Position numbers and translations under genes: made by a program. The notes beneath the pieces are model-generated. The model worked only from the letters and a program-made list of their open reading frames with translations. It did not search any database and had not been told where the DNA came from. This document shows, one piece after another, positions 1 to 8,376 of a stretch of 49,876 nucleotides of DNA. Numbering within the stretch: position 1 is the first letter of the stretch; each line of letters begins with the position of its first letter. Origin of the DNA: an uncultured Acidaminococcus sp. (GTDB taxonomy: Bacteria; Bacillota; Negativicutes; Acidaminococcales; Acidaminococcaceae); the NCBI GenBank assembly GCA_902796945.1, contig CADBQR010000102.1, positions 1 through 49,876 on the forward strand, read 5' to 3'.

Positions 1-10
1 ATTTTTTTTT

Positions 11-85
11 GGCCGGGTGGTCAAGCGGTTAAGACACCGCCCTTTCACGGCGGTATCGGGGGTTCGATTCCCCCCCCGGTCACCA
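11..85 (+). tRNA. tRNA-Glu (anticodon TTC)
   Basis: A full cloverleaf is visible. The acceptor stem pairs 11-17 with 75-81, the discriminator is A82 and CCA is encoded at 83-85. The anticodon stem CCGCC/GGCGG (37-41/49-53) closes the loop CTTTCAC with anticodon TTC at 44-46, and the T-arm carries GGTTCGATTCC. It reads glutamate codons GAA and GAG. A run of nine T precedes it. Confidence 0.96.
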
Positions 86-96
86 TCTTTTTTTTT

Positions 97-172
97 GGGC
101 GCTTAGCTCAGCTGGGAGAGCGTCTGCCTTACAAGCAGAATGTCAGCAGTTCGATCCTGTTAGCGCCCACCA
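97..172 (+). tRNA. tRNA-Val (anticodon TAC)
   Basis: Acceptor stem GGGCGCT (97-103) pairs with AGCGCCC (162-168), and CCA is encoded at 170-172. The anticodon stem TCTGC/GCAGA (123-127/135-139) encloses loop CTTACAA with anticodon TAC at 130-132. The D-arm begins with the usual TAGCTCAGCTGGGAGAG. Only 11 bases, mostly T, separate it from tRNA-Glu, so the two are probably cotranscribed. Confidence 0.96.
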
Positions 173-180
173 TGAATGCA

Positions 181-213
181 AACGTGATTGCCATCAAGGC
201 AGTCACGTTTTTT
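181..213 (+). terminator. Terminator of the tRNA cluster
   Basis: A 12-bp stem (181-192 with 198-209, one G-U pair) with a five-base loop is followed at once by six T. It is a textbook Rho-independent terminator eight bases after tRNA-Val. Confidence 0.92.
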
Positions 214-278
214 GTTTATGTTTCCGTTACCTTATTTCAGAAAAGTTTCTGCTTTTTTTACGCTTCCCTTATGGGCCC

Positions 279-310
279 TTTACAGGATTCCTACGCTGTT
301 TTCCTATAAT
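279..310 (+). promoter_or_regulatory. Possible promoter of the metallophosphoesterase gene
   Basis: TATAAT at 305-310 is a perfect -10 box. The best -35 candidate, TTTACA at 279-284, is 20 bases away, longer than the preferred 17, so only the -10 is convincing. Confidence 0.4.
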
Positions 311-358
311 GAATCCGCGTGAATCGCAGCGCAATATAAAGAGGAGTGTGAAGAGAAA

Positions 359-1366
359 ATGTGGAAGAAAAAGGTTTCATTTTTGATGGCACCCATACTG
401 GCGGTTTCGATGCTGGCTTTCAGCAGACCGGGAATGCAGGCTGCTTTTGCCGCGGAAAAAAGCAAACGCGTCGTGGTGCTCAGTGATGTCCATTATGGAA
501 GCAAGGAACATGATGACAAGGCGTTACGGAGCCGGGTGATGAAGAACAAGGAACAGGCCATTCAGGAAATCAATGGCTGGAACGATGTGGATCTCTGTGT
601 CTTTACCGGGGATATGGTGGAGCTGGCCGCCAGCCCTGAGGAATACCGCCTGGCCCGCTCCCTGACGGACAAGCTGGGGCAGCCGAAGGTCTTTGTCGCC
701 GGAAACCATGAAATTGTCTATAGTGAAACCCCTGCGGTCAAGGGCAAGCTGCAACCGGCTGACCCCTATGAACGCATCTGCCACATCAAGGCCTACAAGG
801 AAAACTACGGACCACTGTATTATGCAAAGGATGTCGGCAATTACCGGCTCCTCTTCCTTTCCCCCGATGTCATCGAAGGCCATATCCCTGTCAACAAGCC
901 TTATGCAGTTGAACTTTCCAAGGCACAACTGACCTGGCTGAAAGCAGAACTGAAGGCTTATCGGGATCGCCCTACGCTGATTTTCTGCCATACCCCTTTA
1001 AAAGGGACCATCCTTCCCGACAACCCGGAAAACGAGGAACGGAATTTCACGTCCCCCGCTGAGAAAATCAAGGACATCCTGGCAAAGAATCCCCAGGTCC
1101 TTATCTGGTCTTCCGGCCATACTCATACGCCTCCTACGGATCCGAGCGTTGACCATGCCATTAATAAACTGGCCGGAACAAATGTCCTGAACGTGTACAA
1201 TCCTGCCTGGGAAGGAGACCAGATCTGGACCAATTCCTTCTATCTCTATCCTGACCGGATTGTTGTCCGTACGTACAGCCACAAGGATCATCAGTGGCTG
1301 ACCCGGTTTGACCGGACGATTTCACTGCCGGCTTCCCTGGTGGCGTCCGGAAGAAAGGCGGCCTGA
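359..1366 (+). CDS. Exported calcineurin-like metallophosphoesterase
   Basis: The 335-residue protein starts with a signal peptide (basic MWKKK, hydrophobic core to about residue 30, likely cleavage near AFA-AEK). It is therefore expected outside the cytoplasmic membrane. Metal-ligand motifs of calcineurin-like phosphoesterases follow in order: SDVHYG (D43, H45), FTGDMVE (D85), AGNHEI (N116, H117), FCHTPL and GHTHTPP. Substrate cannot be read from sequence; family members act on phosphomono- or diesters, including nucleotides and phospholipid head groups. GAGGAG at 341-346 lies 12 bases before the ATG. The gene stands alone between terminators. Confidence 0.85.
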   Translation: MWKKKVSFLMAPILAVSMLAFSRPGMQAAFAAEKSKRVVVLSDVHYGSKEHDDKALRSRVMKNKEQAIQEINGWNDVDLCVFTGDMVELAASPEEYRLARSLTDKLGQPKVFVAGNHEIVYSETPAVKGKLQPADPYERICHIKAYKENYGPLYYAKDVGNYRLLFLSPDVIEGHIPVNKPYAVELSKAQLTWLKAELKAYRDRPTLIFCHTPLKGTILPDNPENEERNFTSPAEKIKDILAKNPQVLIWSSGHTHTPPTDPSVDHAINKLAGTNVLNVYNPAWEGDQIWTNSFYLYPDRIVVRTYSHKDHQWLTRFDRTISLPASLVASGRKAA

Positions 1367-1379
1367 CATTTTGCAGGCA

Positions 1380-1439
1380 GGGACAGCCGAAAAAGGAGCA
1401 CTGCCGGAAATGGCTTTTCGGAGTCCCCCGCTGTTTTTT
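1380..1439 (+). terminator. Terminator after the metallophosphoesterase gene
   Basis: GGGAC (1380-1384) pairs with GTCCC (1423-1427), and CCGAAAA (1387-1393) with TTTTCGG (1415-1421), forming a long two-part stem. Six T at 1434-1439 follow after a short spacer. Confidence 0.6.
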
Positions 1440-1456
1440 GAAATTGTTTAAATCAG

Positions 1457-1487
1457 GCAGTACGTCGATTTGGCGTACTGCTTTTTT
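1457..1487 (+). terminator. Second terminator before nfeD
   Basis: GCAGTACG (1457-1464) pairs with CGTACTGC (1474-1481) around a nine-base loop, followed by six T. It lies only 18 bases beyond the previous hairpin, making a tandem pair. Confidence 0.85.
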
Positions 1488-1605
1488 GATGGCCCGTTTT
1501 TTTGCCTCTGTGGCGGATTTCCCTGGAAGGAATTTCCTGTTCCCTGTAGAATAATATGTAAGAAAGAGTTTTGTGTTCCGTCATTTCCAGGAGGAGGGGA
1601 TTGGA

Positions 1606-2073
1606 ATGTTTCTGACGCTTCTTTGTGTGGGAGTGATCCTTCTGGTCATCGAAATGATGATTCCCGGGTTTGGTGTTTTCGGGATTTCCGGTCTTGCCTG
1701 TCTGCTGGGAGCCCTGTTCCTGTATCTGGGAGCGACGGGGGAAGCGGCCATGATTGTGGGCGCCCTGTTGTTCTTTACGGTCGTCCTGGGCGTGTGGTTC
1801 TTCAAGAAAGGGCCGCACAGCCGATTGGGAAAACAGATTACCCTTGGCTTCCGTTCGACCACAGATAAGGGATATACGACGAACGGGGATCTTCGGGACC
1901 TGGTAGGAAAACAGGGGGTTGCAGAGACGCCGCTTCGCCCATCCGGGCGGATCATCATTGACGATGAGCCGGTGGACGCGATTTCCCGTGGTGAATTCTA
2001 TGAAGCCGGTACGCCCGTCAGGGTCATAGCGGTGGAGGGACGTAGGATTGTAGTTGAAAAGGAGGAAGTATGA
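1606..2073 (+). CDS. Short NfeD-family membrane protein
   Basis: This 155-residue protein has about three transmembrane segments in residues 1-70. The soluble C-terminal part (about 85-155) is expected to be the OB-fold typical of NfeD. It lacks the ClpP-like serine protease domain of long NfeD proteins. NfeD and flotillin proteins are nearly always paired and organise membrane microdomains. The ATG at 1606 follows CAGGAGGAGGGG (1589-1600); an upstream in-frame GTG at 1573 has no such site and would put extra polar residues before the membrane segment. The gene overlaps floA by four bases (ATGA). Confidence 0.88.
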   Translation: MFLTLLCVGVILLVIEMMIPGFGVFGISGLACLLGALFLYLGATGEAAMIVGALLFFTVVLGVWFFKKGPHSRLGKQITLGFRSTTDKGYTTNGDLRDLVGKQGVAETPLRPSGRIIIDDEPVDAISRGEFYEAGTPVRVIAVEGRRIVVEKEEV

Positions 2074-3065
2074 TTGCCTTATTGAGCAGTTCCTTTGTGA
2101 TTGTTGTCTTATTTATCCTGATTGTGCTGTTCTTGCATTTTGTACCCCTCGGATTGTGGGTGTCAGCCATGGCGGCAGGCGTCCATGTGGGCATCTTCAC
2201 CCTTGTGGGAATGCGGCTGCGCCGTGTTATTCCGTCAAAGATCGTGCTGCCCCTGGTCAAGGCCAATAAGGCCGGTCTCGATTTGAATGTGGACCAGCTG
2301 GAAGCCCATTTCCTGGCCGGCGGTGATGTGGACCGTGTGGTGGATGCCCTGATTGCCGCTGAACGGGCGGCGATTCCCCTGACCTTTGAACGGGCTGCTG
2401 CCATTGACCTGGCTGGCCGTGATGTGCTGGAAGCGGTCCAGATGAGCGTCAACCCCAAGGTCATCGAGACGCCGCTGATTTCGGCAGTGGCCAAGAACGG
2501 GATTGAACTGAAGGTCCGTGCCCGGGTCACGGTTCGCGCCAATATCGACCGTCTTGTCGGCGGTGCCGGTGAGTCCACCATTATTGCCCGTGTCGGGGAA
2601 GGCATTGTCACCACCGTAGGTTCATCCGAGGAGCATACGGACGTGCTGGAAAACCCCGATCATATTTCCCGGACGGTCCTGAACAAGGGCCTTGATGCCG
2701 GGTCAGCCTTTGAAATCCTGTCCATCGATATTGCCGACGTGGATGTGGGCCGTAACATCGGCGCCCAGCTGATGACGGACCAGGCCGAAGCCGATAAGAA
2801 CATTGCCCAGGCCAAGGCGGAAGAGCGTCGGGCCATGGCTGTTGCCAAGGAACAGGAAATGCGGGCCTATACGCAGGAAATGAAGGCCAAGGTCGTGGAA
2901 GCCCAGGCAGAAGTGCCGGCAGCGATGGCCGAAGCCCTGCGCAGCGGCAAGCTGGGCGTCATGGATTATTACCGGCTGAAGAATATTGCCGCCGATACCC
3001 ATATGCGGGACAGCATCGCCGGGGATGCCTCCGGTTCTGAGGGAGCGCCCCAGCCGACTGAATAA
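2070..3065 (+). CDS. floA: Flotillin-like protein FloA
   Basis: The 331-residue protein matches the FloA/YqfA family. It has an N-terminal membrane segment (about 5-27) with a second hydrophobic stretch to about 50. An SPFH-like domain follows, then an Ala/Glu-rich coiled coil (about 235-290) with [16 protein letters not shown] and [15 protein letters not shown]. FloA scaffolds functional membrane microdomains with NfeD, and the start codon overlaps the nfeD stop, so translation is coupled. Length and the ending [12 protein letters not shown] agree with the family. Confidence 0.93.
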   Translation: MIALLSSSFVIVVLFILIVLFLHFVPLGLWVSAMAAGVHVGIFTLVGMRLRRVIPSKIVLPLVKANKAGLDLNVDQLEAHFLAGGDVDRVVDALIAAERAAIPLTFERAAAIDLAGRDVLEAVQMSVNPKVIETPLISAVAKNGIELKVRARVTVRANIDRLVGGAGESTIIARVGEGIVTTVGSSEEHTDVLENPDHISRTVLNKGLDAGSAFEILSIDIADVDVGRNIGAQLMTDQAEADKNIAQAKAEERRAMAVAKEQEMRAYTQEMKAKVVEAQAEVPAAMAEALRSGKLGVMDYYRLKNIAADTHMRDSIAGDASGSEGAPQPTE

Positions 3066-3080
3066 GGAAGGAGGATGGCT

Positions 3081-3500
3081 ATGGGTTTTTTCTTCCTTTT
3101 CCTCATCCTGTTCCTCATTCTGAACAGTGGCACGCAGCGCCGGAAACGGCCAGTTCCCCGGGAATCGGCCAGGAAGGGAAAGCTGAGTCCTGAAGTCCGG
3201 AGGAGCCTTGAGAAATATGCCAGGAAAATCCCGGTTCCTTCCGTGCCTGAGCCGGCAGGGGAAGGCCGGGAAAATCCGGAACAACCGCTCCGCACGACGG
3301 TGAAGGAAGACCTGCATCCCGTCAATCCTTCGGTGCGGGAGGAACTGACCTCCCTGAATCCTTCCATTCAGGAAAATCTCAGGCCCACCGTGGCGGAGGC
3401 GGGGGAGCCGAAGCCGGTTCGTCAGCGGAAGCGCCGCCTGAAAGGGAGCCCGAGGGATGGCATTGTCTGGGAAATGATCCTGGAACGGAAATCCTTTTAA
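3081..3500 (+). CDS. Small membrane-anchored protein in the nfeD-floA operon
   Basis: I do not recognise a named family. The 139-residue product starts with a very hydrophobic stretch (MGFFFLFLILFLILNS) and then becomes polar and basic, so it is probably a single-pass protein with a cytoplasmic tail. Residues near 80-115 show about three copies of an 11-residue unit (TVKEDLHPV, NPSVREELTSL, NPSIQENLRPT). The C-terminus ends in GIVWEMILERKSF. AGGAGG at 3069-3074 lies six bases from the ATG at 3081 but directly abuts the alternative ATG at 3075, so 3081 is preferred. It is 15 bases after floA. Confidence 0.7.
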   Translation: MGFFFLFLILFLILNSGTQRRKRPVPRESARKGKLSPEVRRSLEKYARKIPVPSVPEPAGEGRENPEQPLRTTVKEDLHPVNPSVREELTSLNPSIQENLRPTVAEAGEPKPVRQRKRRLKGSPRDGIVWEMILERKSF

Positions 3501-3503
3501 ATG

Positions 3504-3552
3504 AAAAATGGCTGTACCGTCGTTCACAGGGAACGGCTGTACAGCCATTTTT
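3504..3552. terminator. Bidirectional terminator between convergent genes
   Basis: A 14-bp perfect inverted repeat (3504-3517 with 3539-3552) begins with five A and ends with five T, so it can stop transcription from both sides. An inner CGTTC/GAACG pair (3521-3525/3531-3535) extends it. It sits between the floA operon (+) and the deacylase gene (-). Confidence 0.88.
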
Positions 3553-3584
3553 GGATGGCGGGGAAATGGATGGGAAATACCGCT

Positions 3585-4058
3585 TCACTCGGTCCTTGTC
3601 TTGCAGACATCGACCCAGGATGCGTTCCCGATGATTTCTTCCAGTTCTGCCACGGTCAGGCGAACCCCGCTGTGGTCGTTTCCGGCCGCGGGATAGACGT
3701 ATTGGAATTTTCTGAGGCTTTCATCGAGGTAGACGCGCACGCCGGGATTGATCCCAAAGGGGCAGACACCGCCCGGCGCGTGGCCGATACAGGCTTCCAC
3801 TTCATCGGGCGGGATCATACGCGCCTTGGTGTGGAAGGTATCCTTATATTTCCGGTTATCGATCCGCGCATCGCCTTCTGTCAGGAGCAGGACGGGCTGG
3901 TCCTGCTGCAGCAGGGAGAGGGTCTTGGCAATCTCTGCGGGTTTACAGCCCAGGGCTTCTGCCGCCAGCTCGACGGTGGCGCTGGATTCCCTGGTTTCAA
4001 TGATCCGGTCCTCATACCCCATTTTTCTGAGGCAGGCCCGGGCCTTTTCAATCGACAT
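3585..4058 (-). CDS. YbaK/EbsC-family aminoacyl-tRNA deacylase-like protein
   Basis: The 157-residue protein fits the YbaK/EbsC/ProX fold, single-domain enzymes that hydrolyse mischarged aminoacyl-tRNAs (Cys-tRNA-Pro or Ala-tRNA-Pro in characterised members). Typical features are the AKTLSLL segment, the DARIDNRKYKD region near residue 65 and the signature GHAPGGVCPFG (about 91-101). Which tRNA it edits cannot be told from sequence. The ATG at 4058 has GGAGG eight bases upstream; an earlier in-frame ATG at 4073 lacks this spacing. It lies downstream of the HAD phosphatase gene and ends at the bidirectional terminator. Confidence 0.85.
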   Translation of the reverse strand: MSIEKARACLRKMGYEDRIIETRESSATVELAAEALGCKPAEIAKTLSLLQQDQPVLLLTEGDARIDNRKYKDTFHTKARMIPPDEVEACIGHAPGGVCPFGINPGVRVYLDESLRKFQYVYPAAGNDHSGVRLTVAELEEIIGNASWVDVCKTRTE

Positions 4059-4167
4059 GGTGGGTTCCTCCATAATAAACTGGCTGCCGGCACGCTTCCG
4101 TTCCCAAATGGAAACGGACGGTCCGTACAGGTTCCTCCCGTCTTCAATTGCCGGAAGGTCGTATGGT

Positions 4168-4851
4168 TCAGGACTGCTGAGTGGCGGTCCGTGCTTTTTT
4201 CCGGGACAGCAGAAAAGCGGCAAGGGCCGGTACGGAATCGGCAATGTAGAGGGGATGGACTGCTTCCAGTTCCTCCCTTGTCCCGTAGCCATAAGATACG
4301 GCCGCACAATCGATTCCCAGCTGCCGGGCACCCAGCACATCATACGGTTTATCCCCGATCATCAGGACCGCGTCCCGCTGATGTTCGGTGTGGGTGCGGC
4401 GGAGGGCTTCTGCGATGACGGAAACCTTATCACTGATCCGGCCGTCAAAGGTCGCCCCGACGACTTCATCAAAATAGGGTGTCATGCCAAAGTGGTCCAG
4501 GATGGTACGGACAAAGGGCTCCGGTTTGGAAGAAGCCGTGGCCATGGAAAAACCACTTTTCTTCAGGTCAGAAAGCATCTCAATCACATGGGGATACAGT
4601 TTGTTTTCAAAGATCCCGGTTTTGGAAAAGCGTTCCCGGTAAAAGGCAACGGCTTTTTTTCCTTCTTCCCGGCTCATTCTGAACAGGCCGGTGAAGGAAT
4701 CAATGAGGGGAGGGCCGATAAAAGGAAGCAGCTCCTTTTTTTCCGGCGGGGTGATCCCCATTTTTGCGAGGGCGTATTGGACGGATTTCAGGATGCCTTC
4801 TCCTGATTCGGTCAGTGTCCCGTCCAGGTCAAACAACAAGAATTGGTACAT
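4168..4851 (-). CDS. HAD-superfamily phosphatase (Gph/PpaX-like)
   Basis: The 227-residue protein carries the HAD motifs: FDLDGTL near the start (nucleophile Asp in DxD), the TASSKPE loop (motif II) and MIGDKPYD (acidic motif GDxxxD). A helical cap inserted after motif I places it with phosphoglycolate or pyrophosphate phosphatases; the substrate is not determinable here. The ATG at 4851 follows AAAGGA with a six-base gap and lies 11 bases after the sbcC stop. A GTG at 4866 overlapping sbcC is a less likely start. Probably cotranscribed with sbcDC. Confidence 0.85.
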   Translation of the reverse strand: MYQFLLFDLDGTLTESGEGILKSVQYALAKMGITPPEKKELLPFIGPPLIDSFTGLFRMSREEGKKAVAFYRERFSKTGIFENKLYPHVIEMLSDLKKSGFSMATASSKPEPFVRTILDHFGMTPYFDEVVGATFDGRISDKVSVIAEALRRTHTEHQRDAVLMIGDKPYDVLGARQLGIDCAAVSYGYGTREELEAVHPLYIADSVPALAAFLLSRKKARTATQQS

Positions 4852-4862
4852 GGTGCTTCCTT

Positions 4863-7139
4863 TCACTGGATATGGAATTCGGTCGTGCTTCCCTGTGCGG
4901 TGGCCTTGACTTCCAGCTGGGCCGGGATGCGTTCCTTCAGTTCCGATACATGGGAAATGATTCCGACCAGACGGCCTCCCTGCTGCAGTTCAAGAAGGGT
5001 GTCCATGGCGAGGTCCAGGGTTTCCGGGTCGAGGGAGCCAAAGCCTTCATCTACGAGGATCGTATCCAGGTGGAGGCCGCCGGCATAGGATTCCAGCACA
5101 TCGGAAAGTCCCAGGGCCAGGGAAAGGGACGTAAAGAAGCTTTCCCCGCCGGAGAGGGTATGGACGGAGCGGGCCTGGCCGGTGAAGGCGTCAAGGATCT
5201 CCAGGTCCAGCCCCTGTTCCTTCCGGGCATCATGAATATCCCGTTGGCGATACAAGGTATAGCGTCCCTGGCTGATCTTGTGCAGCCGCAGGTTGGCGGT
5301 ACGCAGTACGTCGTCGAGGACTGCCTGCAGCACATAGGCGGAAAAAGACAGGTTCTGCCTGTTCTCTCCCTTTGCCGTATCGGCCAATAATCCGATGGGG
5401 CCATAGGATTCCTGCAGCCGGGCCTGTTCCTTTTCCAGTTTTTTCAATTGCTCCAGCTGCTCTTTCTGCTGTGCCAGCCGCTCCCGCAGGGCTCCTGCCG
5501 CCGAAGCTTCTTCCTGGTAACGGCGGCGGGCCCTGGCATCGGCTTCCTGCAGGGGAGCCAGGTCAGGTTTTTCCTTTCCCTGCAACTGTTCGCTCAGGGC
5601 CTTGATTTCCCCGGCCGTACCCGCTTTTCGGGTTTCATAACGGGTCAGTTCATTTTGCCAGGATTCCTTCTGACTGAGCTGTTTACGATAGGAAATGAAG
5701 GTCTTCTGGTCCGTGAAGAGCGATTTTTCCAGGGCTTCATGGAATGCCGCCGCGTCTGCCTCCAGCATGGCGCTGGCTTCTGCTTCATTTTTGCGGGCGG
5801 TTTCCAGTTGGCCCAGTGCTTTTTTCAGCCGGTCCTGGGATTTCTGCAAGGCAGCCTTGCGTTCCTGCAGCGCCTTAATGGTGGCTTCCATGGTTTTCTG
5901 CTGATCCTGCAGGCGCTTCTTTTCCTGCTGGGTCTGGGTCGCAGGGTGAGGATGCTCGGTCGCCCCGCAGACCGGACAGGGTTCACCGGGTTTCAATCCG
6001 CCGGCGAGACGGACGGTTTCCGTGGATACGGCGGTCAGTCGGGCCAGTTCTTCCCGGACGCGGGCTGCCTGTTCTTCCAGGACTTCCGTATTGGCGGCAG
6101 CTGCATCCTGGGAGAGCCGCGTCATTTCGGAAAGGGCGGCTTTCTGTTCTGCATTGGCCATTTCGGTCAAAGCCTTTGCCTTGCGTTCCTGCAGGGTGGA
6201 ACGTGCTGCCCGGTCGTAGAAGGCATTCAGGTTCTGGGCTGCCTCCAGTTTCCGGATTTCTTCCTTCAGCTGCTCCATCCGCGGGGCCAGGGCCTTCAAT
6301 TCATTTTCATGCTGCCGGGCCCGGTCGAGGGCCAGGAATGTTTCCAGGACCTTGCGGGCATTTTCCAGGGCGGCACTGGCTTTTTTCGCTTCCGCTCCGG
6401 CTTTGGCCACTTCCTTTTCCCGGGCCGTCAATTGCTCCTGCGTATCCTTCCTGAGTTTTTCCAGGGAAGCCGAGGAATCGACATGGCTCTGTTCCAGAAG
6501 GTGGGCCATATGGGTATTGACGTCTTCATAGGATTTTTTGACTGCCTTGGCGCGCTTGTCCAGGGCTTCTTCCAGCTGCCGGTATTGCTGGGTCTTGAAC
6601 AGGGTTTCCAGGATCTTGTGCCGGTCCTTTGATTCAGCCATGAGAAAACGGCGGAACTCTCCCTGGGGCAGGACCATGAGCTGGCGGAACTGCTCTGCCT
6701 TGAACCCCAGAATGGCTTCAATCCTGTTTGTAACGGACAGATAGGAAGAAGCCAGGAGCTGCCGGCTACCGTCAGGAAGGATTTCCACGAGGGAGGCATC
6801 GCCCGAAACGGAACGGGTTCCTTCTCCGCGCTTCCTCAGCAGTACCTGTTCCGGTGTCCGTTTCACTTCATAACAGTGGTCCTTATTGGCGAAGGTCAGC
6901 CGGACCTCCGTCTTGAGGGAGGGCTGGGCATAGTCGCTGCGCAGGGACCGTCCATTCCGCAGGTCTCCGCTGGCCTTTCCGTAGAGGGCAAAGGTGATGG
7001 CGTCGAGAATGCTTGTCTTGCCGCTGCCGGTGGGTCCGGTAATCAGGAAAAGACGGCGCTGGCCAAGTCGGGTGAAGTCAATTTCCTCGTTCCCGGCATA
7101 GGGCCCGAAAGCCTGCATACTGAGGGTAAGCGGTTTCAT
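4863..7139 (-). CDS. sbcC: Exonuclease subunit SbcC (Rad50-like ATPase)
   Basis: SbcC binds ATP and holds DNA ends while SbcD cuts hairpins and double-strand ends. The 758 residues contain Walker A GPTGSGKT (35-42), a Q-loop region (MVLPQGEFRRF) and a long coiled coil interrupted by a zinc hook CPVC (388-391). The ABC signature LSGGES (about 662) and Walker B ILVDEGFG (about 696) complete the head. It is shorter than the roughly 1,000 residues of many SbcC proteins, mainly through shorter coiled-coil arms. Its ATG overlaps the sbcD stop by one base (TGATG). All key motifs are intact, but its partner is frameshifted. Confidence 0.95.
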   Translation of the reverse strand: MKPLTLSMQAFGPYAGNEEIDFTRLGQRRLFLITGPTGSGKTSILDAITFALYGKASGDLRNGRSLRSDYAQPSLKTEVRLTFANKDHCYEVKRTPEQVLLRKRGEGTRSVSGDASLVEILPDGSRQLLASSYLSVTNRIEAILGFKAEQFRQLMVLPQGEFRRFLMAESKDRHKILETLFKTQQYRQLEEALDKRAKAVKKSYEDVNTHMAHLLEQSHVDSSASLEKLRKDTQEQLTAREKEVAKAGAEAKKASAALENARKVLETFLALDRARQHENELKALAPRMEQLKEEIRKLEAAQNLNAFYDRAARSTLQERKAKALTEMANAEQKAALSEMTRLSQDAAAANTEVLEEQAARVREELARLTAVSTETVRLAGGLKPGEPCPVCGATEHPHPATQTQQEKKRLQDQQKTMEATIKALQERKAALQKSQDRLKKALGQLETARKNEAEASAMLEADAAAFHEALEKSLFTDQKTFISYRKQLSQKESWQNELTRYETRKAGTAGEIKALSEQLQGKEKPDLAPLQEADARARRRYQEEASAAGALRERLAQQKEQLEQLKKLEKEQARLQESYGPIGLLADTAKGENRQNLSFSAYVLQAVLDDVLRTANLRLHKISQGRYTLYRQRDIHDARKEQGLDLEILDAFTGQARSVHTLSGGESFFTSLSLALGLSDVLESYAGGLHLDTILVDEGFGSLDPETLDLAMDTLLELQQGGRLVGIISHVSELKERIPAQLEVKATAQGSTTEFHIQ

Positions 7140-8277
7140 CAGCAGTTCCTCCCTTCCTGATCGACGGCATCCATGACTTCCCGGAGCAGGGCCCGTTCCG
7201 TTTCATTCATGGGGCGCTGGTGGATTGACTCAAAGAAGGCTTCGAACAGATCGTTCTGGGCAAGGCCCTTTCTTTTTTCCGTATCCAGGGCTTCCGGCTG
7301 CACCTCCAGCCCTTCATAGCCCAGCTGCAGGATGTGGGCATAATGGGTTTCCAGCAGGTGCTTCGGGTCGAGGACGGGTGTTTTGTCCGTCAGGATGATG
7401 CGCAGGTAATCTTCCGCATATTCTGTCCGGGGCTGCGTCATCAGCTCCTGAAAGGATCCTTTCAGGACAGCCAGGTCGTGACGGGGGTTGAGGGGAATGG
7501 TTTCTGTTTGGATGCTCCCTTTGCCGTCCAGGTCGACCAGGATGACACTCTTTTTCTGGCTGGCCTCGCTGAAGGAGTATTTCATCAGGGAACCGCAGTA
7601 GCGGACCCGGTCGCTGCATTTTTGCAGGGCATGGAGGTGCCCCATGGCCGTATAGTGGAACGGTTCATAGCAGTCGATTCCTACGGACGTACTGCCACCG
7701 GCGGCCAGGGGGCGTTCGCTTTCAGGCGTGACCTGGGCGCCTGTCACAAAGGCATGGGACAGGGCAATCCGCCGGGCTCCTTCCGGAATCTTCCGGAGCA
7801 GGCCGGCAATTTGCCATTTCAGGGCTTCTTCGTGGCTGCCTTTCTTTTCCCCGCTCAGTTCGGATGCCGTCAGGGGCTCACAGTAAGGGAGGGGGGCAAT
7901 ATAGACAGGGCCATCCCCGTCCTCCAGGATGACCGGCTCCGGATCGGTACTGACGGGACCGAAGATAAAAAGCTTTTCGGAGGCAAAAGGGCCTGGCCGA
8001 AGTTCAGCCGGTCCGGGCTGTCATGGTTTCCGGCAATGATAATGACGGGAACCTTGAGGTCCTGGATCAGGCGGCGCAGGGTTTCATCGAGGACGCGCAC
8101 GGCTTCCGTGGGAGGGACCGAACGGTCATAGACGTCGCCGGACAGGAGCACGGCATCAACCCGGTATTCCCGGGCAATGGTAAGAAGCTGTTCCAGGACG
8201 CCTGCCTGGTCATCCAGTAGATGGAGACCGTGGAAAATGCGTCCCAAATGCCAGTCAGAGGTGTGTAAGAATCGCAT
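7139..8277 (-). pseudogene. sbcD: sbcD, interrupted by a single-base frameshift
   Basis: SbcD is the Mre11-like nuclease of the SbcCD complex. The first part, read from 8277, has DWHLGR, GDVYDR and GNHDS but goes out of frame near 7983 and stops at 7870. The continuation in the -1 frame (about 7980 to 7139) encodes the rest, starting EKLFIFGP and including GHLHALQ. Total length is 1,139 bases, one short of 380 codons. Restoring one G in TTTTG(G)CCTCC on the coding strand would give a normal reading (LLASEKLF). The cause is either a real recent deletion or a sequencing error; the rest of the gene shows no decay. Confidence 0.88.
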
Positions 8278-8321
8278 GGAATCGGCTCACTTTCATCAAT
8301 CGTGGATCAGTGGGGACATAA

Positions 8322-8365
8322 AGAAAAACCGGAAGGATCCCGTTTTTCTGGTATCCTTCCGGTTT
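8322..8365 (-). terminator. Terminator after thiW
   Basis: A 13-bp stem (8326-8338 with 8353-8365) lies directly downstream of the thiW stop on the minus strand and is followed on that strand by TTTTTCTTT. It separates thiW from the sbcDC operon. Confidence 0.88.
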
Positions 8366-8376
8366 CTGGAACCCAT

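Noticed and set aside
3501-4418. A 305-codon plus-strand frame overlapping the deacylase and HAD genes
   Set aside because: Its start lies in the bidirectional terminator and it runs antisense to two genes with clear family motifs.
7970-7995. Programmed -1 frameshift in sbcD
   Set aside because: No proper X-XXY-YYZ slippery heptamer lies in the zero frame at the switch point; CTTTTTA is a poor fit and no downstream stimulatory hairpin is evident. A one-base loss explains it more simply.
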